A stretch of 64,000 nt of DNA from Chitinophaga pinensis DSM 2588 (GTDB lineage: Bacteria; Bacteroidota; Bacteroidia; Chitinophagales; Chitinophagaceae), in the NCBI RefSeq assembly GCF_000024005.1, contig NC_013132.1:1792001-1856000 (forward strand). Reading direction: 5' to 3'. Below the pieces are notes generated by a model. That model had not been told where the DNA came from, searched no databases, and worked only from the letters and a program-made list of their open reading frames with translations. The translations under genes were made by a program, and so were the position numbers. This document shows, one piece after another, positions 53,410-62,712 of this stretch (the first letter of the stretch is position 1; the number at the start of each line of letters is the position of its first letter).

Positions 53410-54711
53410 TCAGGAAATGATTGCCAGCATGATGTCCATTACATTCGTTTGCGTAGGTCCGGTTTTGATCAATCCGCCTGTTTTTTCAAAGAAATGCCAG
53501 GCGTTATTATGATACAGATAAGCATCTGCATCCAGCTCCTTTTCTATCGCTTTCTGCATCAGCTCTTTATCTGAAAAAGCCCCTGCTGCATCTGTCGGTC
53601 CATCCGTACCATCTGTACCGGCGCTGAGTATAAGAATGCCCGGAATATTTTCTAATAAAATGCCCGCAGCCAGCGCCAGTTGCTGATTCCGGCCACCAAG
53701 ACCATCACCCTTTACCGTTACAGTACTTTCACCGCCCATGAGTATACATCCTGGTTTTTTACCTGGCCAGCTGCGTGCTGCACTGACCAGTTTTTCTGCC
53801 AGGTCAGTTGCCTGTCCGGTAGCCGTGGAACTAAGGATTTCAGTATCATATCCAAGGGATATTGCCTGCTTCTTTGCTGCCTCCAGCGCAATGTGATTAC
53901 TACCTGTTAAAAAGTTATGCACATGTGCCAGATCCGCATGTCCGGGTTTAGGTGTTTCGGCAATTTTTCCTGCACATCCCTGTTGCAGATGTGCATGAAT
54001 AACGGGTGGTAATTGCGATGTCAGCGCGTATTTATCAAGGACCGCCATCGCGTCTCCAAACGTGGACGGATCTGCTACGGTCGGACCGGAACCTATAATA
54101 GAAAGATCGTCGCCCACCACATCACTCAATATCAGACTGCACCAGGCTTTGGTATTGGCGAGTAAAGGCAGTTGTCCGCCTTTTACGGCTGACAGATGCT
54201 TGCGCACAATATTCATTTCGTAGATGTCTGCGCCGCTTTTCAGTAACAATGAAAAGACCTGTTGTACCTGTGCAAGATCTGCTCCTGCAGGATAATCTGC
54301 CAGCAGGGCAGAAGCGCCGCCGGAGAGCAGGAACAGGACAATATCTTCAGGACCGGTACTGCGTAATAAAGCGGCCATTTCTGCGGTCGCCTTTACACCG
54401 TTTTCGTCAGGTACAGGATGTGCTGCTTCCTTTAGTATAATATGCTTTAATGGTAATGCATGTTCATATTTTGTGATCACCAGCCCTTTTAGCTGCACGC
54501 CAGTCAGTATCTGTTCCAATGCCTGTGCCATGGAAGCCGCTGCTTTACCTGCACCGAATACCCATACTGTACTACCGTCTGTGATGTTAAACGACTGATC
54601 ACAGACGCTTAATACACCATCCCTGCACCGTACATGCTGGTGCATGAGGTGTGCCGGTTGTACAGCCGCTACAGCTGCCTGGAATATTGAAATAGCATCT
54701 TCTCTCTGCAT
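53410..54711 (-). CDS. Glycerate 2-kinase (DUF4147/MOFRL)
   Basis: A 433-residue protein with the N-terminal DUF4147 domain (about 1-240; VWVFGAGKAAASMAQALE, LLSGGASALLADYP, NIVRKHLSAVKGGQL, LILSDVVGDDLSIIGSGPT) and the C-terminal MOFRL domain (about 310-430; ILMGGESTVTVKGDGLGGRNQQLALAA, LSAGTDGTDGPTDAAGAF). This is the class of glycerate 2-kinases acting in glycerate or glyoxylate breakdown. I use the ATG at 54711 (MQREDAI); the frame from 54750 would run through the terminator of the upstream gene. It lies upstream of uxuA on the same strand, with about 220 bases between. Confidence 0.92.
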   Translation of the reverse strand: MQREDAISIFQAAVAAVQPAHLMHQHVRCRDGVLSVCDQSFNITDGSTVWVFGAGKAAASMAQALEQILTGVQLKGLVITKYEHALPLKHIILKEAAHPVPDENGVKATAEMAALLRSTGPEDIVLFLLSGGASALLADYPAGADLAQVQQVFSLLLKSGADIYEMNIVRKHLSAVKGGQLPLLANTKAWCSLILSDVVGDDLSIIGSGPTVADPSTFGDAMAVLDKYALTSQLPPVIHAHLQQGCAGKIAETPKPGHADLAHVHNFLTGSNHIALEAAKKQAISLGYDTEILSSTATGQATDLAEKLVSAARSWPGKKPGCILMGGESTVTVKGDGLGGRNQQLALAAGILLENIPGILILSAGTDGTDGPTDAAGAFSDKELMQKAIEKELDADAYLYHNNAWHFFEKTGGLIKTGPTQTNVMDIMLAIIS

Positions 54712-54721
54712 CCGCTCCTGA

Positions 54722-54757
54722 GATAAAAAAATAAGGATGCCTGTCAGCATCCTTATT
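54722..54757 (-). terminator. Terminator of the Spy-like gene
   Basis: AATAAGGATGC (54730-54740) pairs with GCATCCTTATT (54747-54757). On the minus strand it is followed by TTTTTTATCT. It sits right in front of the glycerate kinase start. Confidence 0.85.
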
Positions 54758-54781
54758 CCATTCGTTTATAAAAAGCCCCTC

Positions 54782-55210
54782 TTAGCGGGCATTACGTTTC
54801 TGTTGTTTTTTGTCCATTCTGGCTTCCATCTGTTCTTTCTTCTTCAGTTCCCAGTCATTCCATTTTTTGTACTGATCTGCCGAGAGTACTGATTTGAAGC
54901 GTTGGTTTCTTTCCTCATTCAAGGCCTTCGCCTGTTGCATCTTGTCCTTTTTAGAAAGCGTCGTACTGCGTTTGAGCGCTTCCATGCGTTGCGTAATATC
55001 GGTATTGATGACGTGAATGTCTTTGTCCTGTTGTTTCGACAGGTTCAGCCGCCGGTCAAGTTTATCACTCATTTTATCCGCCCGCTGCTCCGGCGTAAAA
55101 CGTACCTTCTTCACGGTGGAAGTATCCCTGTTTTGTGCCATGCTGCTGCCGCTCATTGCCAGAAAGAAGCATAATAACAGCCCACTGATGCGGATCATAT
55201 AACTTTTCAT
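54782..55210 (-). CDS. Secreted Spy/CpxP-like or DUF4890-like small protein
   Basis: A 142-residue protein with a signal peptide (cleavage after MAQ near residue 26) and a long, charged, helical remainder rich in Lys, Gln, Arg and Asp (RFTPEQRADKMSDKLDRRLN, FKSVLSADQYKKWNDWELKK). The pattern of an LxxEQ-type helix pair with a KWxxWE end is like the LTxxQ proteins of the Spy/CpxP type and the DUF4890 proteins of Bacteroidota, thought to be periplasmic chaperones or stress sensors. The role is inference. It is a single-gene unit with a terminator. Confidence 0.75.
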   Translation of the reverse strand: MKSYMIRISGLLLCFFLAMSGSSMAQNRDTSTVKKVRFTPEQRADKMSDKLDRRLNLSKQQDKDIHVINTDITQRMEALKRSTTLSKKDKMQQAKALNEERNQRFKSVLSADQYKKWNDWELKKKEQMEARMDKKQQKRNAR

Positions 55211-55410
55211 AAAAAACGGGTTATTCTCTTGGTTAAATATAGGTAATTAACGCAATATTACTACCAGTCATCAAAAATCTGTTGAAATATGCAGAAGCCA
55301 CATCAATCATTTGTTACTTTTAGGCCACAGCAGGTATTGCCCTCCCGGTAAGACCTTTCTGATTGTCAGGATACTATGAACCCAAAATCTAAATTGACAA
55401 ACACAAGCCA

Positions 55411-58400
55411 ATGAGTAATTTTTTTTCGCCGCGTAAGCGGTTGTCCCACCTGTGTCTGTTGCTGAGCGGTCTGCTGGCTGGCTCGTATGCTTCAGCGCAG
55501 GAAACTTTTCCGGTGAACGGCATCGCCGATCCCAGAGAAGGGTGTTATGCTTTTGTAAAAGCGACGATTGTAAAAAGCGCCGGTAATGTATTGAACAATG
55601 CCAGCCTCGTAATCCGTAACGGACGTATCGTCAGTGTTGGCAATGGTCCTGTTCCTAAAGACGCGGTAGTGATTGATTGCGAGGGTAAATATATCTATCC
55701 TTCTTTCGTAGATGCTTACAGCGATTATGGTACGCAGCCTGCAAAGAAAGCCGGCGGCGGATACAGAGGTGATCCGCAGTTCCTTTCTGCCACTAAAGGT
55801 GCATTCGGCTGGAACCAGGCAGTGAAGAGTGAAATAAATGCGGCTTCCGTATTCCAGGTAGATGGTACTGCTGCGGAGTCATTGAGAAATGCAGGTTTTG
55901 GTACCGTATTGTCTCATCAGCAGGATGGTATTGCCCGTGGTACGGGCGTACTGGTAACGCTGGCGGATGACCGCGAAAATAAAGTCCTGATCAAAGAAAA
56001 AGCCAGTGCGCAATTCTCATTCGATAAAGGTAGTTCTACCCAGAATTATCCCAGTTCTTTAATGGGCAGCATCGCCGTACTGCGTCAGACATTCCTGGAC
56101 GCCCAATGGTATCAGTCACATCCTGCTAAAGAAGGGACAAACCTGACTTTACAGGCATGGAACGATAGCCGCGCTTTACCACAGATCTTCGACGTACAGG
56201 ATAAATGGGATGCCCTGCGTGCAGATAAAGTAGGCGACGAATTCGGAGTACAATATATCATCAAAGCCAGTGGAAACGAATACCAGCGTATACCGGAAAT
56301 GGTAGCTACCAAAGCTTCCTTTATCCTGCCGCTGAACTTCCCGCAGCCTATTGACGTAGAAGATCCGAACGATGCCCGCTTCGTGGCCCTCAGCGATATG
56401 AAACACTGGGAACTGGCGCCGACAGAAGCTGCTGCTTTTGAGAAAGCCAACATCCCTTTCTGCCTCACCGCTACCGGTCTGAAAGACCTGAAACAATTCC
56501 TGGGCGCTGTCAGAAAATCGATTGAGTACGGCCTCAGTGAACAAAAAGCCCTGGATGCGCTGACCCTCTCTGCAGCACGTATCATTAAAGCCGATGATCT
56601 CGTAGGCTCCCTGGAGCCGGGTAAACTAGCCAACTTCCTGGTTACTTCCGGTACCATCTTCAATGAAAATACCGTACTGTTCCAGAACTGGGTACAGGGT
56701 AAAAAATATATCATCAAAGACGAAGGCTGGAAAGACGTGCGCGGCACTTATACACTGACCCTGACGCCGGGTAATACGAAATATACCCTGCTGCTGAAAG
56801 GTACTGCCGCTACACCCACCTTGTCCCTCCTGCAACAGGATACACTGACTGGCTCGATCACGATCAATGATAAGCTGATCAAAATCGCCTTCCCTTTGAA
56901 AAAAGGTGGTGCACAACTGCGTCTGAGTGGTGTAGCTGGTACCAGCGAATGGAGTGGTACCGGTCTGGACACAGCCGGCAAATGGGTAAAATGGAATGCC
57001 TCCTTCAGTGCCGCTTACACCAGACAGGATACTGCAAAATCAAAATCAGCGCCACAGCTGGGTAATATGTACTATCCGTTCAATGGATATGGCTGGGAAG
57101 CCCTGCCTAAACAACAGGATATCCTGATCAAAAATGCGACTGTCTGGACCAACGAAAAAGAAGGTAAACTCGAAAACACAGACGTGCTGGTACGCAACGG
57201 TAAGATCGCTCAGATCGGTAAAAACCTGCCTGCCGGTAATGCACGTTTAATAGACGGTACAGGCAAACACCTGACGCCGGGTATTATCGACGAACACTCT
57301 CATATCGCTATTTCCAAAGGCGTGAATGAAGGAACGCAGTCCGTTACTTCAGAAGTGCGTATCGCGGACGTTGTGAACCCGGATGATGTGAATATCTACA
57401 GACAACTGAGTGGTGGGGTAACCGCTTCCCATCTGTTGCATGGTTCTGCCAATACGATCGGCGGACAAAGCCAGCTGATAAAACTGCGTTGGGGTGCTGA
57501 TGCGGAAGAACTCAAATTCGCAGGATCAGATCCTTTTATCAAATTCGCATTGGGCGAAAACGTCAAACAATCCAACTGGGGCGAACGCCAGCGCGAGCGT
57601 TTCCCACAGACGCGAATGGGGGTTGAACAGGTACTCACAGATGCATTCACACGTGCGCGTGATTACGAAAAAGAAGGCGCCGGCAAACGTCGCGACCTGG
57701 AACTGGATGCATTAGTAGAAATCCTGAACAGCAAACGTTTCATTACCTGTCACTCTTATGTACAGAGCGAAATCAATATGCTCATGCATGTGGCAGATAC
57801 CTTCCATTTCAAAATAAACACCTTTACACACATCCTGGAAGGCTATAAGGTAGCCGATAAAATGAAGCAACACGGTGCAGGTGCAGGTACCTTCGCTGAC
57901 TGGTGGGCTTACAAGATGGAAGTACAGGACGCCATCCCTTACAATGCCACCATCATGCAACGCGTAGGGGTGAATGTAGCGATCAACTCTGATGATGCGG
58001 AAATGGCACGCAGACTGAACCAGGAAGCCGCCAAGAGCATCAAATACGGCGATATGACCGAAGAGGAAGCCCTGAAACTGGTGACCATCAACCCGGCAAA
58101 ACTGTTGCACGTAGCTGAGCGTACCGGTAGTATCAAAACCGGTAAGGATGCCGACCTGGTACTCTGGAACGACAATCCGCTGAGCATTTATGCAAAGGCG
58201 GAAAAGACACTGGTAGACGGTATCGTATATTTCGACCGTGAGAAAGACCTGGAACTGCGTCAGCGTATCAGTGCTGAACGTAACCGCCTGGTGCTGAAAA
58301 TGCTGAGTGAGAAGAAAAAAGGTACACCTACACAGAAAGCAGCTGCTTCCAGGGAGGAAATGTATCACTGTGAAGATCTGCAGGCTGGTCACCAGCAACG

Positions 58401-58428
58401 TCTGACAGATGGAAATAATGAATTGTAA
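55411..58428 (+). CDS. Secreted double amidohydrolase-family protein
   Basis: A 1005-residue protein with a signal peptide (to about residue 30) and two amidohydrolase-like halves. The N-terminal half (about 40-440) has the strand pattern of the superfamily but lacks the metal His pair: the expected place reads PSFVDAYSDYG. A linker of about 120 residues follows. The C-terminal half (about 570-970) has the HxH pair His629/His631 (IIDEHSHIA), a further His781 in ITCHSYVQ, and Asp861 in INSDDAEM. The second half therefore looks catalytically competent. It overlaps nothing and ends 25 bases before the next amidohydrolase-like gene. A substrate such as a cyclic amide or dipeptide cannot be told. 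Confidence 0.85.
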   Translation: MSNFFSPRKRLSHLCLLLSGLLAGSYASAQETFPVNGIADPREGCYAFVKATIVKSAGNVLNNASLVIRNGRIVSVGNGPVPKDAVVIDCEGKYIYPSFVDAYSDYGTQPAKKAGGGYRGDPQFLSATKGAFGWNQAVKSEINAASVFQVDGTAAESLRNAGFGTVLSHQQDGIARGTGVLVTLADDRENKVLIKEKASAQFSFDKGSSTQNYPSSLMGSIAVLRQTFLDAQWYQSHPAKEGTNLTLQAWNDSRALPQIFDVQDKWDALRADKVGDEFGVQYIIKASGNEYQRIPEMVATKASFILPLNFPQPIDVEDPNDARFVALSDMKHWELAPTEAAAFEKANIPFCLTATGLKDLKQFLGAVRKSIEYGLSEQKALDALTLSAARIIKADDLVGSLEPGKLANFLVTSGTIFNENTVLFQNWVQGKKYIIKDEGWKDVRGTYTLTLTPGNTKYTLLLKGTAATPTLSLLQQDTLTGSITINDKLIKIAFPLKKGGAQLRLSGVAGTSEWSGTGLDTAGKWVKWNASFSAAYTRQDTAKSKSAPQLGNMYYPFNGYGWEALPKQQDILIKNATVWTNEKEGKLENTDVLVRNGKIAQIGKNLPAGNARLIDGTGKHLTPGIIDEHSHIAISKGVNEGTQSVTSEVRIADVVNPDDVNIYRQLSGGVTASHLLHGSANTIGGQSQLIKLRWGADAEELKFAGSDPFIKFALGENVKQSNWGERQRERFPQTRMGVEQVLTDAFTRARDYEKEGAGKRRDLELDALVEILNSKRFITCHSYVQSEINMLMHVADTFHFKINTFTHILEGYKVADKMKQHGAGAGTFADWWAYKMEVQDAIPYNATIMQRVGVNVAINSDDAEMARRLNQEAAKSIKYGDMTEEEALKLVTINPAKLLHVAERTGSIKTGKDADLVLWNDNPLSIYAKAEKTLVDGIVYFDREKDLELRQRISAERNRLVLKMLSEKKKGTPTQKAAASREEMYHCEDLQAGHQQRLTDGNNEL

Positions 58429-58453
58429 CCGCTGCACGCATCAATCAAACAAC

Positions 58454-59746
58454 ATGAAACGTAGTTTATTAACATATATCACCGCACTTTCCTGCTCTGC
58501 CGTAATGGCCCAGGAAACAATATACCCGGCGCCTCCGCAGGTAAAGCCGGTTTACCTGACCAATGCGACGATTCACATCGGTAACGGACAGGTGATCGAG
58601 AAAGGCTCCCTGTCTTTCGCTAATGGTAAGATCGTGGCTGTGGGCAGTAATCTGCCTGCTCCATCTGCAGACGTGAAGGTAATAGACCTGCAAGGGAAAC
58701 ATGTCTATCCGGGTGTGATCGCTCCGCTGACCACCGTAGGTCTGACGGAAGTCGAAGCCGTACGTTCTACCAATGACTTCAGCGAAGTAGGGGAGATCAA
58801 TCCTTCTGTACGCTCACTGGTGGCTTATAACACTGACTCAAAAGTGATCAATACCCTTCGCTCCAACGGTATTCTGCTGGCACAGGTAACTCCTGAAGGC
58901 GGTATGATGCCTGGTTCCTCTTCCGTTGTACAGCTGGATGCGTGGAACTGGGAAGATGCTGCTTATAAGGCTGATGGCGCTATCCATTTCTATATGCCAA
59001 GCCTTTTGCCGCCGCCGGCTACGCCTGGCCGCTTCTCTATCACTAAAGACAGGGCGGAGGAATTTGCAGAAAAAACAGAAAAGGTACGTTCCTTCCTGAG
59101 CGAGGCGAAAGCCTATCTGCAGGAGGATAAACATACAGCCGTTAACCTGAAGTTTGAGGCAGTCCGCAAACTGTTCGCTAAACAACAGAAGCTGTTCATT
59201 CATTGTAACCTGGTGAAGGAAATGCTGGTAGCGGTGGACTTTGCAAAGGAATTTGGTATCGAAGTAGTCATCGCCGGTGGCGCTGATTCCTGGATGATCG
59301 CTGATGTACTGAAGCAAAACAACATCGCTGTAGTACTTGCCCAGCCGCATAGTTTGCCGGTGATGCAGGATGATGATGTAGACCAGCCATATAAAACAGC
59401 TGCACAACTGCAACAGGCAGGTGTACTGTTTTGCCTCAGTAATGAAGGGTTCTGGCAGCAACGCAACCTGCCCTTTGAAGCAGGTACCGCCAGCACTTAC
59501 GGTCTTTCCAAGGAAGAAGCACTGGCAGCTGTTACACTGAATGCCGCTAAAATCCTGGGTATTGATAAAATTACCGGATCGCTGGAAACCGGTAAGGACG
59601 CCAATATTACTATCAGTACAGGCGATTTGCTTGATATGCGTAGCAGTGTAGTGACGCAGGCGTTTATTCAGGGAAGAGAAGTTAGCCTTGATAATAAACA
59701 CAAACAGTTATATGAGCGTTATAAATATAAGTACGGACTGAAATAG
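58454..59746 (+). CDS. Secreted amidohydrolase-like protein lacking the metal site
   Basis: A 430-residue protein with a signal peptide ending near VMAQE. It is a shorter relative of the N-terminal half of the preceding protein: TNATIHIGNGQVIEKGSLSF, HVYPGVIAPLTTVGLTEVEA (where HxH would be expected), EEALAAVTLNAAKILGIDK and GSLETGKDANITIS. The usual metal His residues are not present, so it is probably non-catalytic or a partner of the first protein. I start at the ATG at 58454, which opens the signal peptide; a frame from 58409 would overlap the preceding gene. It is followed by a terminator. Confidence 0.83.
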   Translation: MKRSLLTYITALSCSAVMAQETIYPAPPQVKPVYLTNATIHIGNGQVIEKGSLSFANGKIVAVGSNLPAPSADVKVIDLQGKHVYPGVIAPLTTVGLTEVEAVRSTNDFSEVGEINPSVRSLVAYNTDSKVINTLRSNGILLAQVTPEGGMMPGSSSVVQLDAWNWEDAAYKADGAIHFYMPSLLPPPATPGRFSITKDRAEEFAEKTEKVRSFLSEAKAYLQEDKHTAVNLKFEAVRKLFAKQQKLFIHCNLVKEMLVAVDFAKEFGIEVVIAGGADSWMIADVLKQNNIAVVLAQPHSLPVMQDDDVDQPYKTAAQLQQAGVLFCLSNEGFWQQRNLPFEAGTASTYGLSKEEALAAVTLNAAKILGIDKITGSLETGKDANITISTGDLLDMRSSVVTQAFIQGREVSLDNKHKQLYERYKYKYGLK

Positions 59747-59767
59747 CTGAAACTTATAACAGGCAAG

Positions 59768-59810
59768 GGGCCCGGTGTTGTACTAACAATACCGGGCCTT
59801 TTTCTTTTTT
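59768..59810 (+). terminator. Terminator of the amidohydrolase operon
   Basis: GGCCCGGT (59769-59776) pairs with ACCGGGCC (59791-59798), with further pairing inside, and is followed by TTTTTCTTTTTT. Confidence 0.9.
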
Positions 59811-59854
59811 ATATGGCATGAATTTTTATTGTTTCATACAAACACATTAATTCG

Positions 59855-60358
59855 ATGGCAGCAATCCTCAAAAGAGAAGAGGCGATCAGAAAGGTCTCTG
59901 ATCTGATTAACGATGTGCGGGTATGTATGTTTACTACCGTTGACGAGCACGGCCACGTTATTTCAAGACCTATGGCAACTGTAGACGTTGACAAAGAAGG
60001 GAATGTATGGTTCTTTTCCAATGAATATGCAGGTCAGGTGATGCAGATTTCAGAAAATAATGAGCTGAATCTGATTTATTCCCACCCGGGGCACAATACT
60101 TATTTAAACATCTTTGGTATCGGATCGATCGTGCTGGACCGTGAAAAAATGAAACAGTTGTGGACGCCGGCTGTTGAAGCGTGGTTCCCCGACGGTATTG
60201 ACGATCCCCGGCTTTGTCTGTTGAAAGTAGATACGAAACAGGCCTGGTTCTGGGATAATTCTTCCAGCAAGATGGTGATCTTCTTTAATATGCTGACCTC
60301 AATCATCCGGGGAAGACGCTTTGAGGAAGGCGAGAAAGGAGAACTGGATATAGAATAG
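59855..60358 (+). CDS. Pyridoxamine 5'-phosphate oxidase-like general stress protein
   Basis: A 167-residue split-barrel flavin-binding-type protein: RVCMFTTVDEHGHVISRPMA and VWFFSNEYAGQVMQI, typical of the general stress protein 26 family. Such proteins bind flavin, but their reactions are largely unknown. The C-terminus is extended with RRFEEGEKGELDIE. It stands alone and is convergent with tyrS; a bidirectional terminator lies in between. Confidence 0.88.
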   Translation: MAAILKREEAIRKVSDLINDVRVCMFTTVDEHGHVISRPMATVDVDKEGNVWFFSNEYAGQVMQISENNELNLIYSHPGHNTYLNIFGIGSIVLDREKMKQLWTPAVEAWFPDGIDDPRLCLLKVDTKQAWFWDNSSSKMVIFFNMLTSIIRGRRFEEGEKGELDIE

Positions 60359-60375
60359 AACTATTATGGCAAATA

Positions 60376-60412
60376 AAAAGGGCTGACGTATCACAGATAC
60401 GCCAGCCCTCGT
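60376..60412. terminator. Bidirectional terminator between the stress protein gene and tyrS
   Basis: AGGGCTG-n-CGTAT (from 60379) pairs with ATACG-n-CAGCCCT around a short loop, with an A-run on the left and GTGTTTAT on the right. Confidence 0.65.
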
Positions 60413-60427
60413 GTTTATAAGTCAGAC

Positions 60428-61711
60428 TTATTTTACAATTACCAGGTAGTAGTTGTTTTTTCCTCTCTGTACAAGGATGTACTTGTCGTTCAGCAGCAGG
60501 CTCTTATCTACCATCTTATCGATAGCGCTCACTTTCACCTTGTTGATGCTGATACCGTTGTTCTGAATCATTTTACGGGCTTCTCCTTTACTAGGCAGGA
60601 TGTTGGTTTCTGCCAGGAAAGACAGGATATCCTTGCCTGCTTCCAGGTCAGCAGCAGCTACTGCTACCTGTGGTACGCCATCCATGATCTCCAGTAACTG
60701 AGACTCTGTCAGGGATTGCAGTACTTCAGCGGTATCGTTGCGGAACAGCAGATCGGATGCTTTCAGGGCAAATTCCAGCTCTGTCTGACCATGTACGAAG
60801 ACGGTCAGTTCTTCTGCCAGTTTCTTCTGCAGCTGACGTTTACCCGGATCCTGGTCGTGTGCAGCGATCAGTGTATTGATCTCTTCCTGACCCAGGAAGG
60901 TGAATATCTTAATATAGTTCTTAGCGTCTTCGTCAGCCGTTTTTACCCAGAACTGGTAGAACAGGTAAGGAGACGTTTTCTGTGGATCCAGCCATATGTT
61001 CCCTCTTTCAGATTTACCGAATTTGCTGCCGTCTGCTTTTTTCAGCAGGGGACAGGTAAAGGCAAACGCCTCACCATTGGCTTTACGGCGTATCAGTTCA
61101 GTACCGGTTACGATGTTACCCCACTGGTCAGAACCACCCATCTGCAGTTTACAGTTCTTCGCTGTATACAGATGATAGAAGTCATACCCCTGGATCAGCT
61201 GGTAGGTGAATTCGGTAAAAGACATACCGCTGTCGCCTTCCAGTCTTCTTTTTACGGAATCCTTGGACATCATATAGTTAACGGTAATGTGTTTACCGGT
61301 ATCGCGGATGAAGTCAAGGAAGGAGATATCTTTAAACCAATCGAAGTTATTCACCATTTCAGCGGCATTCGGCCTGGCAGGATCGAAGTCCAGGAACTTC
61401 TCCAGTTGTGCTTTGATACCATTCTGGTTGTGCGCCAGGGTATCCAGGTCAAGCATTTTACGCTCTTCTGCCTTGAAGGAAGGGTCGCCCACCATACCGG
61501 TAGCGCCGCCCACCAGTGCAAAGGGCTTATGACCGGCCCGCTGTAAATGTACGAGCAGCAGGATCGGTACCAGACTGCCTATATGAAGAGAGTCTGCCGT
61601 AGGGTCAAATCCTACATAAGCAGAAGTCATTTCTTTCAGTAATTGCTCCTCTGTGCCCGGCATTATATCCTGCACCATACCTCTCCAACGTAATTCCTCT
61701 ATCAGGTTCAT
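60428..61711 (-). CDS. tyrS: Tyrosine--tRNA ligase
   Basis: A 427-residue class I aminoacyl-tRNA synthetase. It has [16 protein letters not shown] with the HIGH-type HIGS motif at residues 43-46, the tyrosine-pocket segment [24 protein letters not shown], the KMSKS-type KFGKS motif in [11 protein letters not shown], and a C-terminal S4 RNA-binding domain (about 360-427). It charges tRNA-Tyr with tyrosine. I start at the ATG at 61711 ([11 protein letters not shown]); a longer frame from 61798 is unlike any TyrS. The gene is divergent from the secreted protein gene at 61842. No T-box leader is seen or expected. Confidence 0.97.
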   Translation of the reverse strand: MNLIEELRWRGMVQDIMPGTEEQLLKEMTSAYVGFDPTADSLHIGSLVPILLLVHLQRAGHKPFALVGGATGMVGDPSFKAEERKMLDLDTLAHNQNGIKAQLEKFLDFDPARPNAAEMVNNFDWFKDISFLDFIRDTGKHITVNYMMSKDSVKRRLEGDSGMSFTEFTYQLIQGYDFYHLYTAKNCKLQMGGSDQWGNIVTGTELIRRKANGEAFAFTCPLLKKADGSKFGKSERGNIWLDPQKTSPYLFYQFWVKTADEDAKNYIKIFTFLGQEEINTLIAAHDQDPGKRQLQKKLAEELTVFVHGQTELEFALKASDLLFRNDTAEVLQSLTESQLLEIMDGVPQVAVAAADLEAGKDILSFLAETNILPSKGEARKMIQNNGISINKVKVSAIDKMVDKSLLLNDKYILVQRGKNNYYLVIVK

Positions 61712-61841
61712 GATTAATTGGGATAATTTTTGCAAACGTAAGAAAAGAATTTTAAACGATATGGACGAAGCAGGGCATTGTGCCGGAAATTCGTACATTC
61801 AATTGTGGACAAAACCGCCATCTTTCTGTAAAGAGTACCAT

Positions 61842-62537
61842 ATGAAAAAGAGCTTGTTTTTAATTGCTGCGCTACTGGCAGCGGTGAATGTATTATTCGC
61901 ACAGGACTGCAAAAACTACTATTATCTTCTGAATAACGCGGAGGTAGAAATGAGCATGTTCGACGCTAAAGGGACGACTGTAGCCAAGAATGTTTATAAA
62001 GTATTGTCTGTCAATAAAGAAGGGGGCTCTACGGTATCTGACTTCACAGTGACGACAAAAGACGCCAAAGGCGCCTCCCTGTCATCCGGCAAAGGAAAGT
62101 TCAAATGCACCGGCGGAGAAATCATGATCGATATGAAAATGTCTCTGCCGAATATGCCGCAGCTGAAAGACATGAAGATGGAGTCAGACGGTAGCGCATT
62201 TCTGAACTATCCCGCTACTTTGAAAGAAGGGCAGACCCTGCCGAATGGTTCATTTGAAATGAGCGGTAACGCTAATGGTATGGATATCAGTCTGCAATAC
62301 CAGGTAACCGACCGTAAGGTAGCCGGTAAAGAGAAAATCACGACTGCCGGTGGCAGCTGGGAATGTTATAAGATCAATTATAAGATGAATCTCGGCCTGA
62401 AAATGATGGCGATGAACATGCCGATAGAAATGAATGCAACAGAGTGGTTTGCACCGGGTTTTGGAGTAGTGAAGACGGCTACGTTTAAAGATGGTAATCC
62501 GGTTGGACATATGGAGATCACGAGCTTTAAGAAGTAA
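61842..62537 (+). CDS. Secreted protein of unknown function (DUF3108/TapB-like)
   Basis: A 231-residue protein with a signal peptide ending near VLFAQ and a beta-rich remainder: YYYLLNNAEVEMSMFDAKG, FLNYPATLKEGQTLPNGSFEM, then ATEWFAPGFGVVKTATF near the end. The WFAPGxGxVK segment resembles the DUF3108/TapB-like family of periplasmic proteins; the function of these is not well known. I start at 61842, which opens the signal peptide; the frame from 61653 overlaps tyrS. It is followed by repeat element D. Confidence 0.75.
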   Translation: MKKSLFLIAALLAAVNVLFAQDCKNYYYLLNNAEVEMSMFDAKGTTVAKNVYKVLSVNKEGGSTVSDFTVTTKDAKGASLSSGKGKFKCTGGEIMIDMKMSLPNMPQLKDMKMESDGSAFLNYPATLKEGQTLPNGSFEMSGNANGMDISLQYQVTDRKVAGKEKITTAGGSWECYKINYKMNLGLKMMAMNMPIEMNATEWFAPGFGVVKTATFKDGNPVGHMEITSFKK

Positions 62538-62541
62538 GATA

Positions 62542-62712
62542 TCAATTAGGAATTAGGAATTAAGAATTAAGAATTATTAAGGAATTGACATCCAGTTAAA
62601 GCAATTCTTATTCTAATAAATGGCAAAGAAAAAGGCGTTCATTATCAATGAACGCCTTTTTCTTTTGCGGAAGGAATTAATTATTCAATTCCTAATTCGT
62701 AATTCCTAATTT
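62542..62712. repeat. Heptamer-repeat element D with terminator
   Basis: The left array (62542-62585) has GAATTAG and GAATTAA units and the right array (62685-62712) CTAATTC/GTAATTC units; the arms match imperfectly (best 11 bp, 62544-62554 with 62701-62711). Between them is a strong symmetric terminator. The element occupies the convergent gap between the secreted protein gene and rfbD, and the right array reaches the rfbD stop. Confidence 0.85.
62624..62667. terminator. Bidirectional terminator inside element D
   Basis: CAAAGAAAAAGGCGTTCATT pairs with its complement (AATGAACGCCTTTTTCTTT) around a 2-4-base loop; the stem itself ends in A5/T5 runs so it works in both directions. Confidence 0.9.

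Noticed and set aside
60417..60431. ATAAGTCnGACTTAT dyad overlapping the tyrS stop
   Set aside because: Only the GTCnGAC centre matches the 7892 repeats; the outer half-sites differ.
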